This document shows positions 22,761 to 36,100 of a DNA stretch of 64,000 bases, in pieces. The position numbers and the translations under genes were made by a program. The notes under the pieces were generated by a model that did no database searches, was not told where the DNA came from, and was given only the letters and a program-made list of their open reading frames with translations. The stretch's first letter is position 1. The number at the start of each line of letters is the position of its first letter. The stretch comes from Panulirus ornatus. Its lineage: Eukaryota; Arthropoda; Malacostraca; Decapoda; Palinuridae. Location of the stretch: positions 26,697,476-26,761,475 of the forward strand of contig NC_092235.1 of NCBI RefSeq assembly GCF_036320965.1. Reading direction: 5' to 3'.

Positions 22761-23301
22761 CTTGCATTGGGGAAGCCGTGGTCCTCAGAGTGGCCGACAA
22801 AAGACGGAAGCACTAAAGATCCTTCATAACAGTGACGCGACTTACATCACCATGCTCATCGTCTGCTCCATACATCGCTAACCCTAACATGACTCAACAC
22901 ACAATTTCACGACGTCATTTATCACATCAATAACTTTAATGGCTATACTTATATTTATTTGTATTGCTATAAATGTAACTTCAAAAACTATGGATAAAAT
23001 TTTCGTCAATATTATGGGGTTAATGTGGATTTGCTTCGTTTTCCACAAAGAAAATATAATATGATAGTGGTGTTTAGAACTTTTCATTCAATAATCAATA
23101 ATTGCTTTAAGAGATGACTTTACTTTAAATATACAAGAGGGTGCTCTTGATAAAATAATCAGCAGAATTATGTGATAAATCATAACCTTGTTATGAGCGT
23201 AGAGATATAAGTTAGACTGAGGCAGTCCTGGGAACTCATAAGGTTGCAGCCGCTGGCATACAAACATTGTTTACTTGTGGCAGCAGACTTGGCTTACAAT
23301 C
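22761..23301. promoter_or_regulatory. Head-to-head promoter region of AFG3L2 and SNRPC
   Basis: The AFG3L2 start codon (minus strand) and the SNRPC start codon (plus strand) are separated by 541 bp with no repeat in between. The segment must therefore hold both 5' UTRs and both core promoters, a likely bidirectional promoter. I see no clear TATA box at a sensible distance from either start. Transcription start sites cannot be placed from sequence alone. Confidence 0.6.
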
Positions 23302-26300
23302 ATGCCAAAGTAAGTTTCTTGTAATAATTTCCTTCCGCTACCGTTTTAGACACCACCACTGTAGGTACGAACATGTTAAGTACGTAGCTTGATTTTGTGA
23401 TGATTTCAGAAAACATGGGTTTGGGTTTAGAGGAGGAGATATAGATATCTGGATGAATGGATGGAAAGTCGGAAGTTCTAGAATTTAAAAGCTAAACTAT
23501 GTTTTAGGTGAGTAGTAGATGTAGATTTTGAACATTGTTAAGGTTTATGGAAACGATGGTTTACCATAATACAGTGTTTATGGTTATTTCAGTGTTGTAT
23601 GAACTCTTCCTGATAAGGGTATATATCCACACAACTCTGCTCAGAATGTCCATTATATATCCCATGAAAGGATCTCTTTCAACATAACCTCATGATACTA
23701 GTATGAATAATTTTTGTCATGGCTAAAATGTATCTAATAGGGTATAACCTCAATTTATGTACAAAGGTTGTTAGTAAATAGATGCATATTCTACATTTCG
23801 TATATTCTTAGGAGTGTTTTTGGTGTATAGACTGTGTTGGCTAAGGATTTCAAGTGTGAATTTTAACGAGTGATGCATACTTGAGTTATCTTGTAATGTC
23901 AGTTACAGTTTGGAAGTTGATTGATACACTTATGATTTGCTTCATGATATATACTTTGAATTTTTCTGCTACTACTGCGACTACTGTGATACATAGCTCA
24001 CACGATATACTTTTATTTTTTCAGATACTACTGCGACTACTGTGATACGTATCTCACACATGACTCGGTAATTATGATGATGTGACTTTGGTTGTTCACT
24101 GGCATAGCTTTCTAGGAAAACTTTGACTTTATTGTAAATGCGTTTTTTAGATTCTACCTTGTCCATGAACAGTACATTGAATTGTTTGGAACGGTTACAG
24201 TTGTTCTGTTTGTTCCACAAAATATGAAATATGGGTTATTTTTAAGTTGCTGTCTTAAGATATGCATATTTAGGCCCTGTGGTTCTTTTTATATCAGCAA
24301 GGCCTTCATAAAATTTCCATTGATGTACTTTTTAACCAGACTGAAATTATTCCAATTCTAAAGTTTCTTAGCTTACATTTTTTTACCTCTTCATTATGGT
24401 CAAAGGCTTGGTAAGATTTCCCGTTGTTTACGAGAAGTTTTACCTTACTCCTCTTAATTAAATGTTTCCTTTTTTATTTTTGAGTTTTATCCTGGTCTGT
24501 GTTTTGAAGGGAGATCTGCATTATTGATTGTTTCTTTTTACATTTATATTATACCCTTTATTTACACTTTCACAGCCTTCAGTGCGAAAGACCCATTGCC
24601 AGGGGCGAAAACATAAGGAGAATGTGAAGATATACTACCAGAAGTGGATGGAAGAGCAGGCACAGTCTCTGATTGATGCAACAAGTTAGTAATTCAGGAT
24701 ATACATGTATGTACAGTTAAAAGATTGAAACCATAATATCCTGGATCAAGCAGTATTGAAATATTAGATTATTGGTGTGAATAGAGTTGATCATGTGAAA
24801 AATTTCAGGGTTAGAGAGAAGTTGTAGTAACCTCAGTCTCGAGAGGGCCACCCAGGTTGTGCAGAAATGGTTCAGGCATATGAAGAGGATGAGTGAAGAC
24901 AGACTAAGAGGAGATTGTTGGAGCTAGGGATATGGGGAGACCCAGAAGGAAATGGAAGGATTGAGTGAAGGAGGTTTAGGGTATCAGGGTCTCAGGTGAG
25001 ACATTCTATGGACAGAATGTATTGGATTAATACAGCATGGGATGAGTGACATGTAGAGCTCTACTTGGGCTGAACCAAGGCATATGAAACTGTTGATATG
25101 AACTACAGAGAAATCTGTGGTTTGGTTGTGGATGATAGGTTCTGGGTTTGGCTCATATTACGTCAGAAAATAAACATGAGTAAGTAAGACTCTTGAATGT
25201 TCCTTTCCATTGCTGCCTCACTGAAGTAGGAGAGGCATCTGGATATGAGGAAAAATGTGAGGAACAGAATGTATTATAGCCATAACTGTTTTGTATACAT
25301 CATTTAAAGTTGAAAGTGTTGTTCCTTTGTAATGTGTGCATAGGATATACATTGTTTGATGAGCATAGGTCATTTATAGTCATTTTACGAGCTTCATAAA
25401 CACTCAGGTAATGCACTGACACATCCTCATGTTTTTGTGAAATTTCCACTGTATAATGGTAAGCACTACCATATATGTTTCCTTTTCATAACATGAAATT
25501 TACAAGTATCTCTGAAGCACTTTTTTTAATGCCATTATCAAGGCAGGATTTAAGAAAATATTATGCAAACGTGGGAGACAGCGACAAAGCAAAATAAATA
25601 AATAAAGATAAATAAATATAAATATAAATTTAAAAAAGCATAAAGATTTAGTGCCTCACATTAGATGGAAAGAATGGTGGAATGAATTATGGCAGTGCAT
25701 GGTATAGAGTAGCCAACTTTGGAAACATACTTCAAGTTGGCAATAATCTTGAATGTGCTGGACATTTTGAGAGATCACATTTTAGAAACACGGATTTTTG
25801 ATATTCTACTTGTATATGTGTATGTATGTTGTTTTCTCTAATTTTATATTTTTGTAAGAAATAAGAAAAATATGTTTAACACTAAAATAAGCACATACAT
25901 TGTACATATAATTTGATAAGTTTGTGACCATTATATTTTTTTCAGCTGCTGCATTCAAAGCTGGGAAGATCCCAAAGGGAGCAGCTATTCCACCACCATC
26001 CAGTATGCAGGGTAGGTTTCTGGTTCTTATTTTTGCAATGCTGGCTCATCAGAGGTAGGTTTTTTGTGTACTGGAACATGAAATATAATGGTCTTTTAGG
26101 GTGACAAAGTATATGATACCGCTATGAAAATTGAACTGGTGAAGTTAGCATGAATTGAAACGTGTTTTGATTTCAGGTGGGGGACCAGGTGGCCCTGGAG
26201 GGCCAGGTGGTCCTGGGGGCCCACCTCAGAATATGGGTGGCCCTGGAGGGCCTCCAAGAGGTCCGGGCATGGGGAATATGGGCCCTCCTGGCATGGCAGG

Positions 26301-26892
26301 TGCAAACATGCCAGGTAACATGGGTATGCCACCAATGGGTCCACGAGGCCCTATGATGGGTCCTCCAATGATGGGAGGTCCACCAGGCCCAGGGATGCCA
26401 CCAGGCATGATGCCAGGTTAGAAGTTTCTCCTTTTGTTTGTCTTAATAGTTTGATGTTAGTTGTAAATGTTAGTCATGAAAGTAATATTTTAAGGTAGTG
26501 ATAATTAGTTGAAGAGCTTTTCAGCATGCATTAATGCAAAGCATGAAACCCATGAGCATTGAAGGTAATGTTACTAATTATGTACAGAATACTCATTGCA
26601 AAGAGTATATTCCTTGTTTATCAAGTGTCATTTTTTTCTGTTTTACAAAGTAATACAATACATTAACAAGAAGACATTACCATTACAAAGGACATGAGTT
26701 TATAGGTAGGTTAAGGACATGCATGCCAGTGATAGTGAATTTACTTATTATCATTGCAAAGGTAACTTTCAGCTGGAATTGGTCTTTTCAGGCATGCGAC
26801 CTCCAATGGGTGGCCCTATGGGACCCATGATGATGGGACCTGGAGGAATGCGACCTCCTATGATGGCTGGACCTCCACAAATAAGACCTTAG
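23302..26892 (+). CDS. SNRPC: U1 small nuclear ribonucleoprotein C (complete, six exons)
   Basis: U1-C is a core protein of the U1 snRNP and stabilises the pairing of U1 RNA with 5' splice sites in the nucleus. Exons: 23302-23309, 24025-24067, 24576-24684, 25946-26011, 26177-26416, 26792-26892 (TAG stop). Together they make 188 residues in consistent phase, against about 159 in human. The N-terminal C2H2-type zinc finger is complete: Cys6, Cys9, His24 and His30, with the signature [13 protein letters not shown] and [14 protein letters not shown]. It is followed by [15 protein letters not shown]. The C-terminal half is a Gly/Pro/Met low-complexity region (PGGPGG and GMPP runs), typical of the family. 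The first exon holds only eight coding bases (MPK minus one base), so simple ORF searches miss the start. Intron 3 carries an old LINE relic and a 46-bp LINE tail. A decayed second copy of exon 2 lies in intron 1. Confidence 0.96.
23958..24008 (+). pseudogene. Decayed duplicate of SNRPC exon 2 inside intron 1
   Basis: About 50 bp upstream of the true exon 2 (24025-24067) the sequence repeats itself. The pyrimidine tract, TACTACTGCGACTACTGTGA and the following CTCACAC are all present. In this copy the acceptor AG is lost (TTTTCTG instead of TTTTCAG) and a TAG stop falls where TAT (Tyr12) should be. It therefore cannot act as a coding exon. It is a short tandem duplication whose upstream copy has degenerated. 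Confidence 0.8.
24790..25150 (+). mobile_element. Old family-1-like LINE relic in SNRPC intron 3
   Basis: Diverged sequence in the order of the LINE C-terminal region and 3' UTR: GGTTCAGGCATATGAAGAGG (FGHMER part), GGGGAGACCCAGAAGGAAAT (GRPNWRW part), GGGCTGAACCAAGGCATATG (3' UTR). Frames are broken throughout. Confidence 0.7.
25566..25611 (+). mobile_element. Extremely truncated LINE tail (last 25-30 bp plus AAAT tail)
   Basis: CAAACGTGGGAGACAGCGAC followed by AAAGCAAAATAAATAAATAA is the very 3' end of LINE family 1, with nothing upstream of the terminal hairpin arm. It lies in SNRPC intron 3. Confidence 0.75.
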
Positions 26893-28023
26893 TATATATT
26901 TATATTGTTTATAGAGTTTATCACAGAGCTGATGTACTTTACTGTAAATTTTTTTGGGCTGGTATGCTTGAACTTTCATAGACTTTTGTTAGAATGTTTA
27001 TTGGTACACAGTTAATGATAATGAATTACCCAGAAAACAATACTTTATAGTGGTCAACTTGGTACTGACTAATTTGTTTTATCATATTAACACGAAAAAA
27101 ATGTAGTAACAATTGAAATATAAAATGTAATATCAAGGGTTTAGAATCCACTGAATTCTGAAGTTCATCTTAACTGAGATTTCAGGTAACTTTGGTTTTG
27201 TATGGTTTAGATATGAATGGTTTTTCAAATGTGCTTCAATCGTCAGACTCCTATTTTGTGTATTGTATATTCATGTGTGTTAGTTTTGTAACAGTGGTAC
27301 ATCAACTTCCTAGTTTTCATGATGAAGGGCAGTCAGTTTTTAGAAGCTGCTTGAATTCAGGTATTTAAATTCATGATGGTGTTTATGGACTCCATTTACA
27401 AGTGGTTACATAGTGAACAAGAAGGCACCTTTGATCAGGCTATATTAATTCATCAATGGAGTACAGTCTCACTAAGGGATGCTTTGCTTAAGAAGAATCC
27501 ATCATTACTCTGCTCTTAGTGTGAAGTGCAGCCTTAAAGCTGCTGGAGTCCCATTAAAGGGGTCCTTGGGTTGTATAATAATAATTCATCTTGGATATTG
27601 CTGAAGAAAAACAACAAAGGTAACATAATCACCTTGGAGGGGGTATCGTTGCTTCTCATCGTAGCCTCCAAAACAAATCATGAAACTTTATTATTACAGT
27701 ATGATATTTCCCACTGTGTGGGGTGGCTACTGTGAATTTTTTTTTTCATATTCTAAAGAAATATGAGATTCAGATGTATCTTTAGGATTATTAATTGCAG
27801 TTTATTGTGAATATGTGTTTGTATGAGTCTTCTGCTCTAAGGAGACAGCTGGTATCCATGAGGTTGGATGAATCATTGTTTTTAAGTTTACAAGGACTGC
27901 TGCAGATGATCAGCACTAGAAGTTTTGAATGATTTAAATACATATTTTAAAACAAATATTTATTGTTTCTAACCTGTTCTTGAATTTTGGCTCATATGCC
28001 TGAAGTTTTGAAAAAAAAATAAA
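26893..28023 (+). other. SNRPC: SNRPC 3' UTR, probable poly(A) signal at 28018-28023
   Basis: About 1.1 kb of AT-rich, non-repetitive sequence follows the SNRPC stop codon. It ends with an AATAAA hexamer inside an A-rich run at 28018-28023, about 80 bp before an inserted SINE-C. The 3' UTR assignment is inferred from position. An earlier cleavage site is possible. Confidence 0.45.
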
Positions 28024-28100
28024 GTAAAAAACTAGTGGGAAAGTAGGGATCCCAATTTAGTCTAGTCCCAAGGTTATATATATATATATATAACCTTTAT

Positions 28101-28344
28101 ATCCCTGGGGATAGGGGAGAAAGAATACTTCCCACGTATTCCCTGCGTGTCGTAGAAGGCGACTAAAAGGGGAGGGAGCGGGGGGCTGGAAATCCTCCCC
28201 TCTCTTTTTTTTTTTTTTAATTTTCCAAAAGAGGGAACAGAGAAGGGGCCCAGGTGAGGATATTCCCTCAAGGGCCCAGTCCTCTGTTCTCAACGCTACC
28301 TCGCTAATGCGGGAAATGGCGAATAGTATGAAAGAAAGAAAGAA
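28101..28344 (+). mobile_element. SINE-C, full-length copy
   Basis: Complete copy: ATCCCTGGGGATAGGGGAGA at the 5' end, the CTACCTCGCTAATGCGGG hairpin, and a (GAAA)n tail. It is followed at once by an opposed LINE 3' end. Confidence 0.88.
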
Positions 28345-28645
28345 ATTTATTTTATTTATTTTGCTTTGTCGCTGTCTCCCGCATCAGCGAGGAAGCGCAA
28401 GGAAACGGACGAAAGAATGGCCCAACCCACCCACATACACATGTATATATGTACACGTTCACACACGCAAATATACATACCTATACATCTCAACGTATAC
28501 ATATATATACACACACAGACATATACACTCATGTACATATTTCATAGTCTGCCTTTAATCATTACCATCGCCACCCCGCCACACATGTAATAACCCCCTC
28601 CCCCCATGTGCGTGAGGTCGCGCTAGGAAAAGACAACATAGGCTG
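28345..28645 (-). mobile_element. Family-1 LINE, 3' UTR only (long type)
   Basis: TTTATTTTGCTTTGTCGCTG, the terminal hairpin and the long-type UTR up to the AGGAAAAGACAACA block. It is truncated before the coding region. Confidence 0.88.
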
Positions 28646-30132
28646 ATCTTGGCTTCCTGATTCATCAGTAAACAAAATTTTCCATTATCCTGAAACAAAC
28701 ATTATAATGTTTGCTTTTAAGTTCAGACATTTTCATCTCATAAACTTATGCAACGCAATTAATTTGTTAACCATGGACTAAATAGACTATTCAGGACTCT
28801 CAAGGTGGCAGGTCAATATTTCCTACCTTAGCAGGGTTGCTTAAGAATGGATGACAGCCTTAAGAGAAAAATAATCACCTGGCTACTGTTCCTTCTTTCA
28901 TAAAAGGATACTGTAAGGGTGCTTATCCAGCCCCCCCCCACTCCTAATTGAGAAATATATACCATATTCATTTTATATCCATACAAACCTAAAGTCCTCA
29001 GTTTCCTTAATCTATCTTTCCATCTCTCCGACACACATTCCTGAAATCCCTCAAGAGGGTGGCTATGGTAAAAGTCTTCATAACGATGAACTCTAATGCT
29101 GCTTCTTAGCCATTAGTACCTCACTGTTAATAGGCCACTGGCAGAAGGCAACTGTAGTGCAATGTTTTCAAAGGCTCTTACCCAATGTTCCCACCAACTA
29201 CCTATACCTGATGTGTCTACTTAGTGTTAAAGGCTGAGTAACCATTCACTCTAAATGCATTTAGACTAAGGATGGGGAATGTAGATATATTTTCCAAAAA
29301 CCTTTTAGGCATTTCATCATCTGCATACAGGTGAGAAAGAATATCTTGATAGTAATTAAAACAATTTTATTCCTCTCATATTTATTGACTGACAAATCAC
29401 ATGGAGATAATACTTACTGTGATAGGTAATACATCTTAATCACAGCAATCCATGTAGTATTATTTATGTAACAAATATTTATCAAAGCACTTTACATGTA
29501 GATTGATTCTTCACACACCAAAACGTTTCTGAGATTTTGCATTAGTTTGTCACCAGGCAATCATGATGCTTAAAAATATCAGGTACTGAATGACACTACA
29601 TGGCAGATTAAGTTCCTGAACACAATAATCTCCAGATATGAGGCAGAAGGCATGGTAATGGAGCTCTAAACTGTGTGATTTATTAATATTGGGCAGAAAA
29701 TGGAGAAAAGACTCAGAAATGTACGGTCTAATCAAATAAGGCTGGAGCTTATGTATTACTGATTAAAGACCATAGAATCCCGAGACACAAAAGGCTGAAA
29801 ATTATGCCGAGAGATACACAAATTGAGACAATGCCATGCTGCAGAAATCTTGACAATGGACAATATTCAGATTACTGTATTGTATCAACTGGTCACAAAG
29901 TCAGCCTTCATGCTTATCAAATTCAGATTTCTGAAAATACAAAAATTATACAGTCAGTATTTTAATTTTCTGTCACTTTTTTGTGATATAAGTATTTTTC
30001 CTTATGTAAAAACTAGCAACTGAGTAAATAAATTTTCTCTATCCTGCGACTAGTTAACACATGAGTTCCTGATAATTGGCTGTGTCTCTTTATCACAATA
30101 GTATGGACTATCACCATTTTCAATCTGTGCAG
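28646..30132. other. Between SNRPC and the LRR gene; no coding gene found
   Basis: AT-rich sequence with a LINE family-2 fragment at 29035-29190. Towards 30132 it should hold the LRR gene's 3' UTR. TTTATT on the plus strand near 29366-29386 gives AATAAA candidates on the minus strand, but the cleavage site cannot be fixed. Confidence 0.45.
29035..29190 (-). repeat. LINE family 2, 3'-end fragment
   Basis: It shares CTGCTTCTTAGCC, AATAGGCCACTGGCAGAAGG and CCCTCAAGAGGGTGGC with the other family-2 fragments. Confidence 0.65.
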
Positions 30133-33100
30133 CTAAAGTATTACAAGTGGGAAGAGATTTCTCATTGGTCCCCAAACGTCTAAATCCTCATCCGAGTTAT
30201 CCATCATATCTTCATCACTATGGCTGCCATTTCTGGAGGAAAAATGTTTTAGTCCTAGGAACAGCTTAGATACCAAGGAAAAGTAGAGTTATATATAAAA
30301 ATTCAAAAATTAAGGTTGAATATTAAAACAAGCAATAATAAATATATCCAAATATTAATGGTTGTTAAATCCATTTCTAATTACATGGGGTGGATCAAGT
30401 GTATATATCATCTCATTTCACTTACAAAATCATTCTAACCATAGACAGACTGAACAACCACAATATCACACATCTTTGGTGGAAAGCCACTCATCCTACT
30501 CTCCTGCTTGTTCACATGCCTTACTCTACTTTTTAAAACTTTGAATTAGTAACCACTTATATATACTGTCTATCCCCTACTTACAACCTATGCAACTTAC
30601 AATCATCCATACATATGACTGGAAAAAATCCGAATTAAAAAATATACATAAATATAAAAATTATGCTTAATCATACATCAGCCAGTGCTAATGGCTGTGT
30701 GCATATCATAGTGACTGTCAGACGATATCCCGGCACTATGCACATCACAGCATCTCTCTGTTCTCACTCTCAGTTACCATTCAGTACGCATGCATTATGC
30801 AAGTGAATTTAATAAATCTTTGTGCTGGATTAAACCATTTTTGCATTAAACCCCAAAGATAATGAGCATTTGAAGAAAGATTGGCAACTTTCCATTCTTT
30901 TTCTTTCAAAGTAACAATACAAGAGGAGAATTTCCAGCATCCCCTCTCACAAACCTCTAACATGCCTTCTACGATATACAGGAGGTGTATGGGTGGCATT
31001 TCTCACTATCCATACACTTAAAAGTATGTTTTTTTTTTTTTATACTTTGTCGCTGTCTCCCGCGTTTGCGAGGTAGCGCAAGGAAACAGACGAAAGAAAT
31101 GGCCCAAACCCCCCCCCCATACACATGTATATACATACGTCCACACACGCAAATATACATACCTACACAGCTTTCCATGGTTTACCCCAGACGCTTCACA
31201 TGCCTTGATTCAATCCACTGACAGCACGTCAACCCCGGTATACCACATCGATCCAATTCACTCTAATCCTTGCCCTCCTTTCACCCTCCTGCATGTTCAG
31301 GCCCCGATCACACAAAATCTTTTTCACTCCATCTTTCCACCTCCAATTTGGTCTCCCTCTTCTCCTCGTTCCCTCCACCTCCGACACATATATCCTCTTG
31401 GTCAATCTTTCCTCACTCATTCTCTCCATGTGCCCAAACCACTTCAAAACACCCTCTTCTGCTCTCTCAACCACGCTCTTTTTATTTCCACACATCTCTC
31501 TTACCCTTACGTTACTCACTCGATCAAACCACCTCACACCACACATTGTCCTCAAACATCTCATTTCCAGCACATCCATCCTCCTGCGCACAACTCTATC
31601 CATAGCCCACGCCTTGCAACCATACAACATTGTTGGAACCACTATTCCTTCAAACATACCCATTTTTGCTTTCCAAGATAATGTTCTCGACTTCCACACA
31701 TTCTTCAAGGCCCCCAGAATTTTCGCCCCCTCCCCCACCCTATGATCCACTTCCGCTTCCATGGTTCCATCCGCTGCCAGATCCACTCCCAGATATCTAA
31801 AACACTTCACTTCCTCCAGTTTTTCTCCATTCAAACTCACCTCCCAATTGACTTGACCCTCAACCCTACTGTACCTAATAACCTTGCTCTTATTCACATT
31901 TACTCTTAACTCTCTTCTTCCACTCAAATAAGTTAAGGTCTCTGTACCTCATGCTGAGTACAGAAAAAACCATTATTCTCAATCAATTGCATGCATACGA
32001 GTTAAATGAAAAACCAGAGGAATGCATCTTACCTCACTCTGCGAGGCTTGCAAACAATCTGGATATCATAGTTCTCAACCTCCGTCTCCTTAAGGAATGC
32101 GTTGTACTCATCTGTTGAAATGTTCCATCCACCTACAAGGTACACCAGTAACTTTAGTAAAACACCTATTGTGGCATCTTAAAAACTTATAAAGCTCATA
32201 ACTATTCATACTGACAGAAAAAAAAAATCATCCATACTGAGCTGTTGTAAAGACCAGTACACAAAATAATAGTGAAGTTCAAACCTGTGGGCCAAACAGC
32301 AATACAACTGGCTTCCACTGACTGTAGCTTTAAACTGAAAGATTCATTCTGAGTCACATTTTAAAGTATTTTCAATGTCTTCATGAAAATTCTCCACATA
32401 AAAAAAAACCCACCGAAAATATTTCCACCTCATCTGCAATATAATAATGGTATTCATAACTTTGTGATTCCCTCCCCCTACACAACTTTCTGAGACACAT
32501 TTCTAATGATTATGTTGTATAGTATGCAAACCCAATTTTTAAAACCTCCTTCTGTAACCCAAGCTATGAATTCTTTGACCCACAACTGAGCACCTTTTTT
32601 TTTTTTTTTTTTTTTAATGGGCTCATCTTTCCCACCCTGGCAAGGTAGTATCAAGAACTAACCCTATGGGGAAAATCTTTGCTTTTTCCATTTCTAAATT
32701 CAAAAAGTCATAAAACAGAAGAGAATGATTTCCAGCCCCTTCTACAACACGCAAGAGATATGCGAATAGTATTCTTTCTACCCAATATCATGGGATAAAT
32801 CAAGGAATTAAACTCGTTCTCTTCATAAAATAGAATCTGATTCATCCAGTATCATTTCTTAAATGATACTAAAAAGTAAATTTTAAATCTTGGGCACTGG
32901 ACCTCTGGGAAGATTTGACTTGAGTTGCCTGTTGCAGACTTACACTTTAGTAAGAGATGAGTGTTACATTTACCATGCTATCTGTCTATCTGTATCTTTG
33001 ATGCCTGTTCCAAATGGAACTCCCTCAAAGGGGTGTGGCCACAGCAAGTCTCTCCATAACTAAAGAACTCCAGTGCTGCTTCTTAGCCTTTAGTGCACAA

Positions 33101-36100
33101 CCCTTAACAGGCCACTGGCAGAAGGAAAGTCAAACGCAGTGTTTTCAGAGGCTCTTATCTAATACTCCACATGACTACTACTATCTAATACTCCTAATTA
33201 ATTCCTCTACCTAATAATCATGCCTGTATGTTCACTTACAATGCTCCATCGTATATCCCCTCTACTTTCCTCCTACAGGTAAAAGATAATGACAATGAAA
33301 TATAGATCTGATATTGTTACTGTGAAATAATTTCAACTAATGAAAATCAGTCTTCTTAAGTAAGGTTAGAAAAATTACCTACCTAGATCTTGGAGGTGTC
33401 TGAGTTTTGGGCAATGTTTTACTAGCATTTTAGCTGAAGCCACTGTGAGTTTTTGTGCTCGACTAACGTTGAATTCTCTTAATTTCTTCAAACTTTTGTT
33501 TCGCATCAGCTGGTCCACTCGATCATCACTCATCTGTGAAGAATATATTAAATAATTTCTTTTAAAGGGCTATAGTGAAAATATTACCATTTGTTCATGT
33601 TGCAGGATACAAAGAGTTAGATCTAAGGTACAGATTCTATCTCTGGATAAAAACTATTATTTTAAACAGTTAACACATATGCAGAATACATTACCTTTAT
33701 ATGTATGGTCATTCCACGATGTGAAAGTGATAGCAATAGTTAACATACAGAAGGCTATCAGTTTAAAAACATTCAAAACTGGTTTTACCTCCACTTATAA
33801 CTATAGCATTCAACACCTCTTTTACACACAGGTTTTTCCCATCTTCAAGGTGGATTACTGTTCTCTCCTCCTCCTCTAAACTGTCTCCCACTTACCTCCT
33901 TCACTCTCTCCTTACTTCAAATACTACCATTACAAGTGTTTCGTGTTTGCATACAAGTTCATACTTTATCCACCTCTTATAAACTTGATCCTTTATCTGA
34001 AGAAACTTGTCCAAAGCACTTTACTTTCCATAAACTTTCATTTAGACTGATTCACTTATTTCCAACACCTCATTATTCCCCCTTAGAATCTAACTGATTC
34101 TTTTTCTGAAATCATTGTTTGTATTCCTTGCAATTTTTTTTTTTTTTTTGCTTTGTCGCTGTCTCCCGCGTTTGCGAGGTAGCGCAAGGAAACAGACGAA
34201 AGAAATGGCCCAACCCACCCCCATACACATGTATATACATACGTCCACACACGCAAATATACATACCTACACAGCTTTCCATGGTTTACCCCAGACACTT
34301 CACATGCCCTGATTCAATCCACTGACAGCACGTCAACCCCGGTATACCACATCGATCCAATTCACTCTATTCCTTGCCCTCCTTTCACCCTCCTGCATGT
34401 TCAGGCCCCGATCACTCAAAATCTTTTTCACTCCATCTTTCCACCTCCAATTTGGTCTCCCACTTCTCGTTCCCTCCACCTCCGACACATATATCCTCTT
34501 GGTCAATCTTTCCTCACTCATTCTCTCCATGTGCCCAAACCATTTCAAAACACCCTCTTCTGCTCTCTCAACCACGCTCTTTTTATTTCCATACATCTCT
34601 CTTACCCTTACATTACTTACTTGATCAAACCACCTCACACCACACATTGTCCTCAAACATCTCATTTCCAGCACATCCATCCTCCTGCGCACAACTCTAT
34701 CCATAGCGCACGCCTCGCAACCATACAACATTGTTGGAACCACTATTCCTTCAAACATACCCATTTTTGCTTTCTGAGATAATGTTCTCGACTTCCACAC
34801 ATTCTTCAAGGCTCCCAGAATTTTTGCCCCCTCCCCCACCCCATGATCCACTTCCACTTCCATTGTTCCATCCGCTGCCAGATCCACTCCCAGATATCTA
34901 AAACACTTTACTTCCTCCAGTTTTTCTCCATTCAAACTTACCTCCCAACTGACTTGACCCTCAACCCTACTGTACCTAATAACCTTGCTCTTATTCACAT
35001 TTACTCTTAACTTTCTTCTTTCACACACTTTACCAAACTCAGTCACCAGCTTCTGCAGTTTCTCACATGAATCAGCCACCAGCACTGTATCATCAGCGAA
35101 CAACAACTGACTCACTTCCCAAGCTCTCTCATCCCCAACAGACTTCATACTTGCCCCTCTTTCCAAAACTCTTGCATTCACCTCCCTAACAACCCCATCC
35201 ATAAACAAATTAAAACAACCATGGAGACATCACACACCCCTGCCGAAAACCTACATTCACTGAGAACTAATCACTTTCCTCTGTTCCTACACATACACAT
35301 GCCTTACATCCTCGATAAAAACTTTTCACCGTTTCTAACAACTTGCCTCCCACACCATATATTCTTAATACCTTCCACAGAGCATCTCTATCAACTCTAT
35401 CATATGCCTTTCCAGATCCATAAATGCTACATACAAATCCATTTGCTTTTCTAAGTATTTCTCACATACATTCTTCAAAGTAAACACCTGATCCACACAT
35501 CCTCTACCACTTCTGAAACCACACTGCTCTTCCCCAATCTGATGCTCTGTACATGCCTTCACTCTCTCAATCAATACCCTCCCATATAATTTACCAGGAA
35601 TACTCAACAAACTTATACCTCTGTAATTTGAGCACTCACTCTTATCCCCTTTGCCTTTGTACGATGGCACTATGCACGCATTCCGCCAATCCTCAGGCAC
35701 CTCACCATATACCTTTCTATTCACAACTATATTCCACACTCCTCCCTACCACTCATCACTATTTCCTATAAATTTTTGCTCCTCCTTGTACACTTTCACA
35801 TTAACATACATCCCAAAGTCCTATTCTGTTGTCTTACTCTTTCCAAAAGCTATTCTTACAGTGCCATGCTACAAAAAGGTTATGCATATTTAAAATATCA
35901 AAAGTAATACCCTACAAGCGAGATCTAATTTTGGGTTTACTACAGAACACAATCAATGGGTATGAGTAATGCCGAATATAACAAACTTTTAAAACTCACA
36001 GTAGCATACACAAAACAAAAAACATGAATAGCACAAGCTAAACCCTGTCAATTATCAAGGTACTTACATCACAGAGACAATCTATTTCAAAGCGCATTAA

